Shown piece after piece: positions 31,661 through 40,508 of a stretch of DNA of 64,000 nt. How positions within the stretch are numbered: position 1 is the stretch's first letter; each line of letters opens with the position of its first letter. The notes below the pieces were generated by a model. The model was not told the DNA's origin. It saw nothing but the letters and a program-made list of their open reading frames with translations, and made no database searches. Source of the stretch: Hydrogenophaga taeniospiralis CCUG 15921. GTDB lineage: Bacteria > Pseudomonadota > Gammaproteobacteria > Burkholderiales > Burkholderiaceae_C. Location: contig NZ_BCWR01000006.1 of NCBI RefSeq assembly GCF_001592305.1, positions 310,001 through 374,000 on the forward strand. The letters run 5' to 3'. A program made the translations under genes and the position numbers.

Positions 31661-31858
31661 ATGAACCAGATTTTTTCCGTGCAAGGCATGACCTGCGGCC
31701 ACTGCGAGAAAGCCGTGACCACCGCCATCCGCACCCTCGACCCCCAGGCCGAGGTGCGCATCGACCGGGCCCAGAACCGGGTGGAGGTGCAGACCGAACA
31801 GCCGCGCGAGGCGGTGGCCGAAGCGATCCGCGAAGAGGGCTACACGGTGGCCGCATGA
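31661..31858 (+). CDS. copZ: Copper chaperone, heavy-metal-associated domain
   Basis: This single-domain 65-residue HMA protein has the metal-binding loop GMTCGHCEKAV (residues 9-19) and the C-terminal EAIREEGYTVAA. It ferries Cu(I) to CopA or CueR in the cytoplasm. Fourteen bases upstream begins AACCAGGAG, a strong ribosome site. Its stop overlaps the cueR start codon (ATGA at 31855-31858), so translation is coupled. Confidence 0.93.
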   Translation: MNQIFSVQGMTCGHCEKAVTTAIRTLDPQAEVRIDRAQNRVEVQTEQPREAVAEAIREEGYTVAA

Positions 31859-32319
31859 AAACGGACAGCGGTGTACTCGAACCCGTCGACGCGGACGACG
31901 CCACGCTGTCGGCCGTGAGCGGCTGGCCGGTCAACATCGGCACCGCCGCGCTGCTCAGCGGCATCTCGCCCAAGATGCTGCGCCACTACGAGTCGCTCGG
32001 CCTGCTGGCCGCGGTGACCCGCACCGACAGCAACTACCGCCAGTACAGCCTGGCCGACGTGCACACGCTGCGCTTCATCCGGCGCGCACGCGACATGGGC
32101 TTCAGCCTGGACGCCATCGCCGAGCTCGTGGGCCTGTGGCACAACCGCCGACGCAGCAGCGCCAGCGTCAAGCGCATCGCGCAGAAGCACCACGACGAAC
32201 TGGCCCAGCGCATCGAGGCGCTGCAGGCCATGCAGCGCGCGCTGGGCGATCTGCTGTGCCACTGCCCCGGCAACGAGCGGCCCGACTGCCCCATCCTGGA
32301 CGATCTGGCCCAGCTCTGA
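31855..32319 (+). CDS. cueR: Copper-responsive MerR-family regulator
   Basis: The 154-residue protein has a MerR HTH (about 28-97: VNIGTAALLSGISPKMLRHY, then YRQYSLADVHTLRFI) and a dimerisation helix. The metal loop CHCPGNERPDC near the C-terminus has cysteines spaced as in CueR (C-x7-C). Copper activates transcription by distorting 19-bp-spaced promoters, two of which lie in the divergent region. An N-terminal extension of about 26 residues precedes the HTH and is unusual; a downstream start is possible but the ATGA coupling supports this one. Confidence 0.92.
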   Translation: MKTDSGVLEPVDADDATLSAVSGWPVNIGTAALLSGISPKMLRHYESLGLLAAVTRTDSNYRQYSLADVHTLRFIRRARDMGFSLDAIAELVGLWHNRRRSSASVKRIAQKHHDELAQRIEALQAMQRALGDLLCHCPGNERPDCPILDDLAQL

Positions 32320-32347
32320 GGGTGTGTGCGACCCGGCCCCGGCGGGC

Positions 32348-33148
32348 TCACATCGCCGGTGGCCAGTGGTGGGTTTCGCCCTGCCCTTGTTCGCACCAGG
32401 TGTGCAGCGCGTCGTACATCACCATCCCATGGCCGAGCATCTCCTGGTCGTCGGCGAAGCGCTTCGACAGCCCGAGTGAAAACGCATACAGCCCCGCCGA
32501 CTGCGGCGTGAGGTCCAGCTGCCCGGTGTCGGCGCCGCGCACGATCCCGGCGAGCTGCCGCAGGGCCGGCGTCTGCAAGGCGTAGCGCTCCAGGAAGGCA
32601 TCAAAACTGCACAGCGGCCCCACATGGCTCAGCGCCACCCCGGGGATGTCGAACGGCGTGGCCCCGGTCTGCTCGGCCACCCGCAGCACCTCGGCCGCGG
32701 GCACGAACAGAAACCGCGCCTGCGGATCGATGAAACGCGCCACCAGCCAGGGACAGGCGATGCGGTCGATCTTGGGGCGCTCGCGGGTCACCCACAGTGA
32801 GCCCGCAGGCGCGGCCTGGGTCAGCGCCTGCACCGGGCACCCCGCCGCTTGCCAGTCGGCGAAACCGCCCTGCAGAAAGAACGCCGGCACACCCATGGCG
32901 CGCAGGGCCGCGGTCAGGCCCTGGCTGATCTCCATGCCGTGCGCGCAGTACAACACCACCGGGCCGGTGCTGGGTGACTGCACCACGCTGTCCTTCCAGT
33001 CCAGCCAGTGCGCCGGGTCGTGCCAGGCCGCACCCGCGATCTGGGCACCCGCCTCCACACGGGCCGCTTCCCGCCGCACGTCCAGCAGCACGGGCGCGGG
33101 GTTGCCGCGCAACAGCCGGGACAGTTCTTCCACCGATACAGCATCCAT
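32348..33148 (-). CDS. Rhodanese domain fused to a ChrB-type chromate-resistance domain
   Basis: The 266-residue protein starts with a rhodanese domain (about 1-112; active-site loop VLYCAHGMEISQG with Cys near 67). It continues with the ChrB C-terminal domain (about 118-266; RPKIDRIACPWLVARFID and GVALSHVGPLCSFDAFL). ChrB-type domains occur in chromate operons and have been linked to chromate sensing or reduction. It is the third gene of the chrB-chrA operon, 29 bp after chrA. The fusion suggests thiol or sulfur handling during chromate stress; this is inference. Confidence 0.87.
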   Translation of the reverse strand: MDAVSVEELSRLLRGNPAPVLLDVRREAARVEAGAQIAGAAWHDPAHWLDWKDSVVQSPSTGPVVLYCAHGMEISQGLTAALRAMGVPAFFLQGGFADWQAAGCPVQALTQAAPAGSLWVTRERPKIDRIACPWLVARFIDPQARFLFVPAAEVLRVAEQTGATPFDIPGVALSHVGPLCSFDAFLERYALQTPALRQLAGIVRGADTGQLDLTPQSAGLYAFSLGLSKRFADDQEMLGHGMVMYDALHTWCEQGQGETHHWPPAM

Positions 33149-33177
33149 GGTTCACTCCTTGAAAAGGACCGATGCGC

Positions 33178-34539
33178 TCAACCCCACCAGCGCCACAACA
33201 GACCCAGCACCGCGCACGCCGCGATGACCTCCATCACTCCGCGCTTGAACCGCAGCAGCGCCACCGCCGCGCCCAGCGCGATCAGGGCCGAGACCGCGTC
33301 GAACGGCCCGGCGAAACCCTGGGGCCACAGCACGTGGTAACCGAAGAACAGCGTCAGGTTCGCGATCACGCCCACCACCGCGGCGGTGATGGCCGTCAGC
33401 GGCGCGGTGAACTTGAGGTCGCCGTGGGTGGACTCCACCAGCGGCCCGCCCGCGAAGATGAACAGGAACGACGGCAGGAAGGTGAACCAGGTCACCAGCG
33501 TCGCCGCCAGCGCGCCGGCCAGGAACAGCGCCTCGGGGCCGAAGACCGCCTTCACGTAGGCGCCGACAAAGCCCACGAAAGCCACCACCATGATCAGCGG
33601 GCCCGGCGTGGTCTCGCCCAGGGCCAGGCCATCGATCATCTGCACCGGCGTGAGCCAGCCGTAGTGCCCCACCGCGCCCTGGTAGACGTAGGGCAGCACG
33701 GCGTAGGCCCCACCGAAGGTGAGCAGCGCCGCCTTGGTGAAGAACCAGCCCATCTGCGTGAACGTGTGCTGCCAGCCCAGCATTACCGTCAGCAAGCCCA
33801 TGGGCACAGCCCAGAGCAGCGCGCCCACCACCAGCACCGCCGCCAGCCGGCTCCAGCGGAACCGGGCGTGCGCCGGAGGCGGGGTGTGGTCGTCGATCAG
33901 CGCCGGGCCGTACGAGGCGCTGCCCTGCCCATGGCCGCCACCGGTGGCGAAGTGTTGTGGAGCCATCCGGCCCCCGACGTAGCCCACCAGGGCCGCGGCG
34001 GCGACGATGGCCGGGAACGGCACGTTGAGCGCGAAGATCGCCACCAGCGAGGCCGCCGCGATGCCCCAGAGCCAGCGGTTTTTCAACGCCCGCGAGCCGA
34101 TGCGGTACGCCGCCTGCAACACGATCGCCGTCACCGCGGGCTTGATGCCGTAGAACAGCCCGGCCACCCAGGGCACATCGCCGTACGCGATGTAGACCCA
34201 CGACAGACCGATCAGGATGAACAGCGAGGGCAGCACGAACAACACCCCCGCCACGATGCCGCCCCAGGTGCGGTGCAGCATCCAGCCGATGTAGGTCGCG
34301 AGCTGCTGCGCCTCCGGGCCGGGCAGCAGCATGCAGTAGTTCAAGGCGTGCAGAAAACGCCGCTCCGAGATCCAGCGCCGACGCTCCACCAGTTCCTGGT
34401 GCATCACGGCGATCTGCCCGGCCGGCCCCCCGAAGCTGATGAAACCGAGCTTGAGCCAGAAGGCAAAGGCCTGCCAGAAGCTGGCCGCCTCGGGGGACGC
34501 CAGGCCGGGTTCGGCGGTGGGGGTGGGCGAGGGGTTCAT
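33178..34539 (-). CDS. chrA: Chromate efflux transporter ChrA
   Basis: The 453-residue CHR-family membrane protein has the duplicated CHR architecture. The first half carries WLKLGFISFGGPAGQIAVMH and NYCMLLPGPEAQQLATYIGW; the second half has FFTKAALLTFGGAYAVLPYV and LALGETTPGPLIMVVAFVGFVG. These are the conserved FGGP and PGP motifs of ChrA. It exports chromate from the cytoplasm. Between the halves is a His/Gly-rich loop (ATGGGHGQGSAS region). It overlaps the chrB stop by 4 bp. Confidence 0.95.
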   Translation of the reverse strand: MNPSPTPTAEPGLASPEAASFWQAFAFWLKLGFISFGGPAGQIAVMHQELVERRRWISERRFLHALNYCMLLPGPEAQQLATYIGWMLHRTWGGIVAGVLFVLPSLFILIGLSWVYIAYGDVPWVAGLFYGIKPAVTAIVLQAAYRIGSRALKNRWLWGIAAASLVAIFALNVPFPAIVAAAALVGYVGGRMAPQHFATGGGHGQGSASYGPALIDDHTPPPAHARFRWSRLAAVLVVGALLWAVPMGLLTVMLGWQHTFTQMGWFFTKAALLTFGGAYAVLPYVYQGAVGHYGWLTPVQMIDGLALGETTPGPLIMVVAFVGFVGAYVKAVFGPEALFLAGALAATLVTWFTFLPSFLFIFAGGPLVESTHGDLKFTAPLTAITAAVVGVIANLTLFFGYHVLWPQGFAGPFDAVSALIALGAAVALLRFKRGVMEVIAACAVLGLLWRWWG

Positions 34540-35474
34540 GGTGGGGGGGCGCCTGGGGTGAAACTGGCCAGCAGACCGTCGAACACGGCATGGGCCGTGG
34601 CCAGCAATTGATCGTCGTCGGTGATGGCGTCGCGCAGCCCGGCCAGCACGCTTTCCACGCCCGCCGCCTCGGGCGGCTGCACGCCACCGACGTCGAGGAA
34701 ATGCACCAGCTGGCCCAGGCGCACCAGCGCCGGCTGCTCCAGCCCGAAGCTGGCCAGCAGCACCTCGAACGTGACGCGGGCCCCGACGTGGCTGAACCGG
34801 GCGCCATCGAAGTCAAAACCCAGCGCGTCGGCGGGGCAGTCCCGCGGGTCGGCCAGCCAGTGCAGGCGGGCCTGCCGGTCGATGAAGCGCTGGATCAGCC
34901 AGGCGCTGGCCAGCCGGTCCACCCAGGGCCGCTGCCGGGTGGCCCAGGTGCGGCCCTGGTGGTCGGCCAGCGCCAGCCGGGCAATGGGGCCTTCAATGGC
35001 TTGCGGCTCGTCGGGGGCCGCGGCGCGGGCGCAGGCCAGCTCCAGTTCCAGCACGGCGGCCTCGGCCTGGCGGCGGGCTTCGCCCGGGAAAAAGTCGATC
35101 TCGCCCAGGCTCCCCAGGGCCTTGCGCAGCTTGCGCGTCTGCTTGAGCGCATCGGGCGGGTCGCCTGCGCCCAGCGTCTGGCGCACCCGGGCCACCTCGG
35201 CGAGCAGGGCCGCGTAATCCGCGCTGCGGTCGAACAGGCCCCGGAAATCGGCCTGCGGCGGCTCCTCCATGCGCAGCACCAGGGCGGTCCCGCCGGCGTC
35301 GCGCACATCGGCCGCCAGGCCGTCGAGCGTGGCGCGGCAGGTGCCGGTCTCGGGCAGCACGTACACACCGTCGCGCAGCACCGCCGCGCCCGAGGCCTTG
35401 AGCGCCCGCCAGGCCCGCATGCGCACGGTGGTGTTTTCGGTCGGCAAGCTGGTGATGAGGGATATCCAAAACAT
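34536..35474 (-). CDS. chrB: Chromate resistance regulator ChrB
   Basis: The 312-residue protein begins MFWISLITSLPTENTTVRMR, the standard ChrB N-terminus (winged-helix-like domain to about 130). The ChrB C-terminal domain follows with RPWVDRLASAWLIQRFIDRQ and ARFSHVGARVTFEVLLASF. ChrB represses or senses for the chr operon. The start codon at 35474 has no Shine-Dalgarno and lies just 2 bp from an AT-rich inverted repeat, so the message may be nearly leaderless and autoregulated. It couples to chrA by an ATGA overlap. Confidence 0.93.
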   Translation of the reverse strand: MFWISLITSLPTENTTVRMRAWRALKASGAAVLRDGVYVLPETGTCRATLDGLAADVRDAGGTALVLRMEEPPQADFRGLFDRSADYAALLAEVARVRQTLGAGDPPDALKQTRKLRKALGSLGEIDFFPGEARRQAEAAVLELELACARAAAPDEPQAIEGPIARLALADHQGRTWATRQRPWVDRLASAWLIQRFIDRQARLHWLADPRDCPADALGFDFDGARFSHVGARVTFEVLLASFGLEQPALVRLGQLVHFLDVGGVQPPEAAGVESVLAGLRDAITDDDQLLATAHAVFDGLLASFTPGAPPP

Positions 35475-35475
35475 T

Positions 35476-35513
35476 GTGTTTACTATTATTCATATTTGTA
35501 GAAAAGTAAACAC
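35476..35513 (-). promoter_or_regulatory. AT-rich operator-like inverted repeat at the chrB start
   Basis: GTGTTTACT (35476-35484) and AGTAAACAC (35505-35513) are perfect complements around a 20-bp AT-rich spacer, immediately upstream of the chrB ATG. The AT content contrasts sharply with its surroundings. It is a likely ChrB operator or the promoter core. Confidence 0.6.
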
Positions 35514-35660
35514 ATATTTTTCCCACGGGAAACGGAACAAATCTTTACAGAGCGGCAGCACAGCCGCACAAGGCAGAAACACGCGGCGACCACACTGGCG
35601 TCACTCCACAGCAAACACCGCATGTGGAAGCCCAGGTCCATCAACATCTCAGGAGTGATC

Positions 35661-36287
35661 ATGAAAATGTTCCCGAAACGCGCCCTCATCGCCGCCGCCC
35701 TCGCCACCGCCTTTGTCGGCCTCTCGGCCACCGCCATCGCCCAGGGCGCAGCGGGTGACATGCCCAGCGACATGCGCGCCCAGCACATGGCGCAACGCGC
35801 AGAAGCCACCACGCCCAGCGCACAACAGCCCGAGCAACGCCATGCCCAGCGCCTGGAGCGCATGCAGAAACGCATCGCCGAGCACCAGGCCAAGCTCAAG
35901 GCCGAACTCAAGCTCAGCGCAGACCAGGAAGCCGCCTGGAACGCCTTCGTGGCGCGCACCGCCCCCGAGCCCCGTGGCCCCATGGCCGGCGCCCGCGAAG
36001 ACTGGTCCAAGCTGACCACGCCGCAGCGCCTGGACAAGATGCAGGCGCTCAGGGCCGAGCGCGACGCGCAGATGGCCAAGCGCATCGACGCCACCAAGAG
36101 CTTCTACGCGGCCCTCACGCCCGAGCAGCAAAAGGTGTTCGACGCCCAGAGCCACGGTGGTTTCCGCCACGCCGGCCTGAAGGGTGAACGCGGCGTGGGT
36201 CACCACGGTGGCGGCATGGGCGGCCACCACGGCAAAGGGGGCATGAGTGGTATGAGCTGCGACAGCCCGGCCCAGCCGCGCAGCTGA
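35661..36287 (+). CDS. Spy/CpxP-like periplasmic protein with His/Gly-rich tail
   Basis: The 208-residue protein has a signal peptide (about 1-27, ending in TAIAQG) and a helical region with LKLSADQEAAWNAFV (near 85) and FYAALTPEQQKVFD (near 155), the two LTxxQ-type motifs of Spy/CpxP chaperones. The tail (about 175-208) is rich in His, Gly and Met (HHGGGMGGHHGKGGMSG), suggesting metal binding. AGGAGTGATC precedes the ATG. It is divergent from the chromate operon and next to the copper genes, so a metal-stress chaperone is a fair inference. Confidence 0.85.
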   Translation: MKMFPKRALIAAALATAFVGLSATAIAQGAAGDMPSDMRAQHMAQRAEATTPSAQQPEQRHAQRLERMQKRIAEHQAKLKAELKLSADQEAAWNAFVARTAPEPRGPMAGAREDWSKLTTPQRLDKMQALRAERDAQMAKRIDATKSFYAALTPEQQKVFDAQSHGGFRHAGLKGERGVGHHGGGMGGHHGKGGMSGMSCDSPAQPRS

Positions 36288-36313
36288 TCGCCCGCCCACC
36301 TCCTCTCGGCTCC

Positions 36314-36340
36314 ACAGCCCCGGCATGCCGGGGCTGTTTC
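36314..36340 (+). terminator. Intrinsic terminator of the Spy-like gene
   Basis: A perfect 24-bp palindrome (36314-36337, ACAGCCCCGGCA and its complement) is followed by a short T-run. It lies 27 bp after the stop codon at 36287. Confidence 0.8.
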
Positions 36341-36342
36341 AC

Positions 36343-36382
36343 TTGACCTGAGTCAATCCGCACCGCGTGGCCAGCCGATAAG
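36343..36382 (+). promoter_or_regulatory. Fnr/Dnr-type promoter of the UbiM-like gene
   Basis: TTGAC-CTGA-GTCAA (36343-36356) is a perfect dyad of the Fnr/Dnr type. GATAAG at 36377-36382 is a -10 candidate, predicting a start near 36389 and the box at about -40. The coding sequence begins at 36393, so the message would have almost no leader. Confidence 0.55.
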
Positions 36383-36392
36383 CTGCCCCGCC

Positions 36393-37607
36393 ATGGACTT
36401 CGACCTCATCATCATCGGCGCGGGCCCCGCCGGCCTGTGCCTAGCGCGTGCGCTGCGCGGCAGTGGCCTGCGCACCTGCCTCATCGAACAGCAGCCCCGC
36501 GAATCGCTGCAAGACCCCGCTTTCGACGGCCGGGAAATCGCCCTGACCCAGCACAGCGCCGAACTGCTGCGCCAGCTCGGCATCTGGCCGCTGCTGGGCG
36601 AGGCCCACATCGCGCCGCTCAAGGACGCGCTGGTGCTCAACGGCGGCTGCGGCCCGAACCAGGCGCGCATGCTGATCAGTCACCGCCTGAGCCCGCGCTC
36701 CGAACTCGGCCACCTGGTGGCCAACCACCACATCCGCCGCGCCGCCTTCGCCGCCGCGCTGGCCGACACCGCCGGCGACGGCCCGCCCCCCGAGCTGCGC
36801 TGCGGCGAACAGGTCGTGCGCATCCACACCGACGCGCACGCCGCCCAGATCACTCTCGGCAGCGGCCAGACGCTCAGCGCCCGGCTCGCCGTGGCCGCCG
36901 ACAGCCGCCACTCCAGCACGCGCCGCGCCATGGGCATCCCGGCCGACATGCACGACTACGGCCGCACCATGCTGGTCTGCAACATGACGCACGAGCAGCC
37001 CCACCACGCCACCGCCTGGGAGTGGTTCGACCACGGCCAGACGCTGGCGCTGCTGCCCATGAACCCCTGCCCCCAGACCGGCCAGCACCGCTCCTCGGTG
37101 GTGCTGACCCTGGCCAGCCACGAACTGCAGCCCCTGCTGGACCTGGACGAAACGGCCTTCGGCCAGGCCATGACGCGGCGCTTTGGCCAGCAACTCGGCG
37201 CCATGCGCCTGTCCAGCACGCGCCACGCCTACCCGCTGGTGGGCGTGTGGGCACGCCGCCTGGTGGCGCAGCGCTTCGCCGCCGTGGGCGACGCCGCCGT
37301 GGGCATGCACCCGGTCACGGCGCACGGCTTCAACCTCGGCCTGCGCAGCATCGACACCCTGGCCACCGCCCTGATCGCGGCGCACCAGCAGGGCCAGGAC
37401 ATCGCCTCGCCCGCCCTGCTCGACCGCTACCAGCAGACCCACCAGCGCGCCAGCCGCGGCCTGTACCTGGCCACGCACGCGGTGGCCACGCTCTACACCC
37501 GCGAACAGACGCCCGCGCGCTGGCTGCGCCACGCCATGGTGGGGCTGGGCGAGCGCTTCACCCCGTTCAAACGCGCCATGGCCGCCAGCCTGACCGGCCT
37601 GGCCTGA
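36393..37607 (+). CDS. ubiM: UbiM/UbiH-family flavin hydroxylase of ubiquinone synthesis
   Basis: The 404-residue class A flavoprotein monooxygenase has the FAD motif DLIIIGAGPAGLCLARAL (residues 4-21), GREIALTQHS typical of Ubi hydroxylases, and the second FAD motif VGDAAVGMHPVTAHGFNLGL (about 298-317). The MTHEQPHHATAWEWF segment fits the UbiH/F/M group, and UbiM (C6/C5 hydroxylase of demethoxyubiquinone) is the usual extra paralogue in Comamonadaceae. Exact regiospecificity cannot be read here. An Fnr-type box suggests oxygen-linked control, logical for an O2-using enzyme. Confidence 0.75.
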   Translation: MDFDLIIIGAGPAGLCLARALRGSGLRTCLIEQQPRESLQDPAFDGREIALTQHSAELLRQLGIWPLLGEAHIAPLKDALVLNGGCGPNQARMLISHRLSPRSELGHLVANHHIRRAAFAAALADTAGDGPPPELRCGEQVVRIHTDAHAAQITLGSGQTLSARLAVAADSRHSSTRRAMGIPADMHDYGRTMLVCNMTHEQPHHATAWEWFDHGQTLALLPMNPCPQTGQHRSSVVLTLASHELQPLLDLDETAFGQAMTRRFGQQLGAMRLSSTRHAYPLVGVWARRLVAQRFAAVGDAAVGMHPVTAHGFNLGLRSIDTLATALIAAHQQGQDIASPALLDRYQQTHQRASRGLYLATHAVATLYTREQTPARWLRHAMVGLGERFTPFKRAMAASLTGLA

Positions 37608-37751
37608 ACACGCCTTTTCGCCCACGCCCGCTGTACGAAAACTTCACGCGGGGCGCATGATCTCCAGCCAGAACGATCCCCCACTGCCCCAGCCCGGCCC
37701 CCGGGTCGCCTGACGACCCCCGGGCGCGTGCACCACCGGCGCGAGAGCCCC

Positions 37752-40430
37752 ATGGACAAACACTACCTCACCCCCCTCTTCCAGCCCGACACCATCGCGG
37801 TGTTCGCGGGCAAGTCCGACGAGCCCGACACCCAGACCCCCCAGGCCCGGGGGCTGCTGGCCGCGTTGCGCGCGCAGCGCTTCAAGGGCACGCTGGTGTT
37901 CCTGGACATCCACACCACTGGCACCCTGGCCGATCTGGCGCAGACCCGCGCCGACCTGGCCATCATCGCCCTGCCCCCGCTGGAGGCCATCGCCGCGCTG
38001 GAGGTGGCTGGCCGCATCAAATGCCGCGCCGCGCTGGTCATCGGCAGCGGCACGCCGGCCCTGGAAGCCGCTGAAATGCACCGCGTGGCGCGCCGCCACG
38101 GCATGCACCTGCTCGGGCCCAACAGCCTGGGCCTGCAGCGCACGCGCTGCCTGCTCAACGCCAGCGTGGCCGGGCCGCTGGCCGCGCCCGGACCGCTGGC
38201 CCTGGTGTCGCAGTCGGGCGCGCTCACCGCCTCCATCCTCGACTGGGCCACCGAAAACGCCGTGGGCTTCTCCACCGTGGTCTCGCTCGGCCCCAACACC
38301 TCGGTGGACATCGCCCAGGTGCTCGACTTCCTCGCCTCCGACGCCCAAACGCACAGCATCGTCGTCTATCTGGAAGGCATTTCCAGCGCCCGGCGCTTCA
38401 TGAGCGCGCTGCGCGCCGCCGCCAACGCCAAGCCGGTGATCGTGCTCAAGGCCGGCCGAAAGCCCGCCGGCAACCTGGCCGCGCAGACCCACAGCGGTGC
38501 CATCGTCGGCGCCGACGACGTGTTCGACGCCGCCCTGCGCCGCGCCGGTGCGGTGCGCGTGCGCTCCTTCGTCGAGCTGTTTTCGGCCTCCAAGTGCCTG
38601 GCCTCGCGCTACCGCCCGGTGGGCAAGCGCCTGGCCATCGTCACCAACGGCGGCGGCCCCGGCGTGCTCGCCGCCGACTGGGCCAACGAAATCCAGCTGG
38701 AGCTGGGCAAGCTCTCGCCCGAAACCGCCCAGGCCCTCAAGCCCCAGCTGCCCGCGCTGGCCTCGCTCACCGACCTGATCGACCTGTCGGAAGAAGCCAA
38801 CGCCGAGCACTACCGCGCCGCGATCGACGCCGCCGGCCACGAAAAAGCGGTGGACGGCATCCTGGTCGTGCATTCGCCCAAGGCCGGCATCGACCCCACG
38901 GCGGTGGCCCAGGCCATGGCCGAGCTGAAGAAACGCCTGGGCAAACCGCTGCTGTGCTGCTGGATGGGCAGCGCCTCGGTGGCCGCCGCGCGCGAGGTGC
39001 TGGCCAGCGCCGCCATTCCGAGCTTTCGCACGCCCGAGGCCGCCGTGGGCGCCTTCGGCAACATCGCCAGCTTCTACCAGAACCAGCAGCTGCTGCAGCA
39101 GACCCCGCCGCCCCTGTCCACCCTGGCCAAACCCGACATCGAGGGCGCGCGCCTGCTGATCGAAAACGTGCTCACCGAGCGGCGCAAGGTGCTCACCGAG
39201 ATGGAGTCCAAGTCCCTGCTCTCGGCCTTCCACATCCCGGTCACCCAGACCATCCTGGCGCGCAGCGCCAACGAAGCCATGATGATCGCCACCCAGCTGG
39301 GTTACCCGGTGGCGCTGAAGATCGACTCGCCCGACATCAGCCACAAGAGCGACGTCAACGGCGTGGCGCTCAACGTGCTCAACGCGGTCGGTGTGCGCGA
39401 CATCTACAACACCATGATCCAGGCCGTCACCAAGGCCCAGCCCGGCGCACGCATCAACGGCGTGACGATCCAGAAGATGGCGCGCAACAAGCGCGGACGC
39501 GAACTCAACGTGGGCCTGGTCACCGACGACCCCTTCGGCCCGGTGATCGCGTTCGGTGCCGGCGGCACCATGATCGAGCTCATCAACGACCGCGCCATGG
39601 AGCTGCCCCCGCTCAACCAGTTCCTGGCGCGCCGCCTGATCGACCGCTCGCGCGTGGCCGAAACCCTGGGCGAGTGGCGCGGCGCCAGCGCGATCAACCG
39701 GGACGCGCTGGAACACGTGCTGCTGCGCGTCTCGGAAATGGTCTGCGAGCTGCCCCAGCTGCGCGAGATGGACATCAACCCCATCATCGTGGACGAATCG
39801 GGCGCCGTGGCGGTGGACGCGCGCATCGTGATCGACAGCGCGCCGGCCACGGCGCGCAACTACGCCCACCTGGCCATCCTGCCCTACCCGGCGCGCTACG
39901 AGCAGATCTGGCCGCTGCGCGGCGGTGGCGAATACACCATCCGCCCGATCCACCCGGACGACGCTCAGATGCTGCAGGACCTGGTGCAGAACCTGTCGCC
40001 CGAGAGCCGCTATTTCCGTTTCGTGTCCTCGCTCAAGGAACTGCCCGCGTCCATGCTCTCGCGCCTGACCCTGATCGACTACGACCGCGAAATGGCCCTG
40101 GTAGCCATCCACCGCAGCCGCCAGGCCGATGCCGACGGCGGGATCGTGGAGACCGAACGCGTCGTCGGCGTGTCGCGCTACATCACCAACCCCGACAAAT
40201 CGAGCTGCGAGTTCTCGCTGGTGGTGGCCGACGACTTCAACGGCAAAGGCCTGGGCTCGCGCCTGATGCTCAGCATCATGGAAGAAGCCCGCGACAAGGG
40301 CCTGACCGAGATCGAGGGCCTGGTGCTGGCCAACAACCCCGGCATGCTCAAACTCATGAAGGGCCTGGGCTTCACGGTCAAGACCTTTCCCGAAGACGCC
40401 GACTTCAAACTGGTCACCCACAGCCTGTGA
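37752..40430 (+). CDS. pat: Pat-type protein lysine acetyltransferase (acyl-CoA synthetase-like plus GNAT)
   Basis: The 892-residue protein has a CoA-binding domain (about 10-130), a succinyl-CoA-ligase-like domain with SQSGALTASILDW and LKAGRKPAGNLAAQTHSGAI (about 150-460), and an ATP-grasp domain with GYPVALKIDSPDISHKSD (about 480-700). A C-terminal GNAT domain (about 730-892) shows YEFSLVVAD-like ESCEFSLVVADDF and GKGLGSRLM for acetyl-CoA. This is the domain order of E. coli YfiQ/Pat, which acetylates acetyl-CoA synthetase and others. The catalytic His of acyl-CoA synthetases is not evident, consistent with a regulatory NDP-binding half. A strong terminator follows. Confidence 0.92.
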   Translation: MDKHYLTPLFQPDTIAVFAGKSDEPDTQTPQARGLLAALRAQRFKGTLVFLDIHTTGTLADLAQTRADLAIIALPPLEAIAALEVAGRIKCRAALVIGSGTPALEAAEMHRVARRHGMHLLGPNSLGLQRTRCLLNASVAGPLAAPGPLALVSQSGALTASILDWATENAVGFSTVVSLGPNTSVDIAQVLDFLASDAQTHSIVVYLEGISSARRFMSALRAAANAKPVIVLKAGRKPAGNLAAQTHSGAIVGADDVFDAALRRAGAVRVRSFVELFSASKCLASRYRPVGKRLAIVTNGGGPGVLAADWANEIQLELGKLSPETAQALKPQLPALASLTDLIDLSEEANAEHYRAAIDAAGHEKAVDGILVVHSPKAGIDPTAVAQAMAELKKRLGKPLLCCWMGSASVAAAREVLASAAIPSFRTPEAAVGAFGNIASFYQNQQLLQQTPPPLSTLAKPDIEGARLLIENVLTERRKVLTEMESKSLLSAFHIPVTQTILARSANEAMMIATQLGYPVALKIDSPDISHKSDVNGVALNVLNAVGVRDIYNTMIQAVTKAQPGARINGVTIQKMARNKRGRELNVGLVTDDPFGPVIAFGAGGTMIELINDRAMELPPLNQFLARRLIDRSRVAETLGEWRGASAINRDALEHVLLRVSEMVCELPQLREMDINPIIVDESGAVAVDARIVIDSAPATARNYAHLAILPYPARYEQIWPLRGGGEYTIRPIHPDDAQMLQDLVQNLSPESRYFRFVSSLKELPASMLSRLTLIDYDREMALVAIHRSRQADADGGIVETERVVGVSRYITNPDKSSCEFSLVVADDFNGKGLGSRLMLSIMEEARDKGLTEIEGLVLANNPGMLKLMKGLGFTVKTFPEDADFKLVTHSL

Positions 40431-40473
40431 AACCGGGCCGGCCGGGTGACCGCGCCGGAGCACCGTGCCTTGC

Positions 40474-40495
40474 AACCGCCCACCGGGCGGTTTTT
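40474..40495 (+). terminator. Intrinsic terminator of the pat gene
   Basis: AACCGCCC (40474-40481), loop ACC, GGGCGGTT (40485-40492) with TTTTT. A textbook rho-independent terminator 44 bp after the stop codon. Confidence 0.92.
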
Positions 40496-40508
40496 CTTTG
40501 TCCCTTGC

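Noticed and set aside
37644-40475. 943-codon open frame opposite pat
   Set aside because: It mirrors the codon pattern of the real gene, is rich in His/Arg/Gln and has no domain; typical antisense frame in high-GC DNA.
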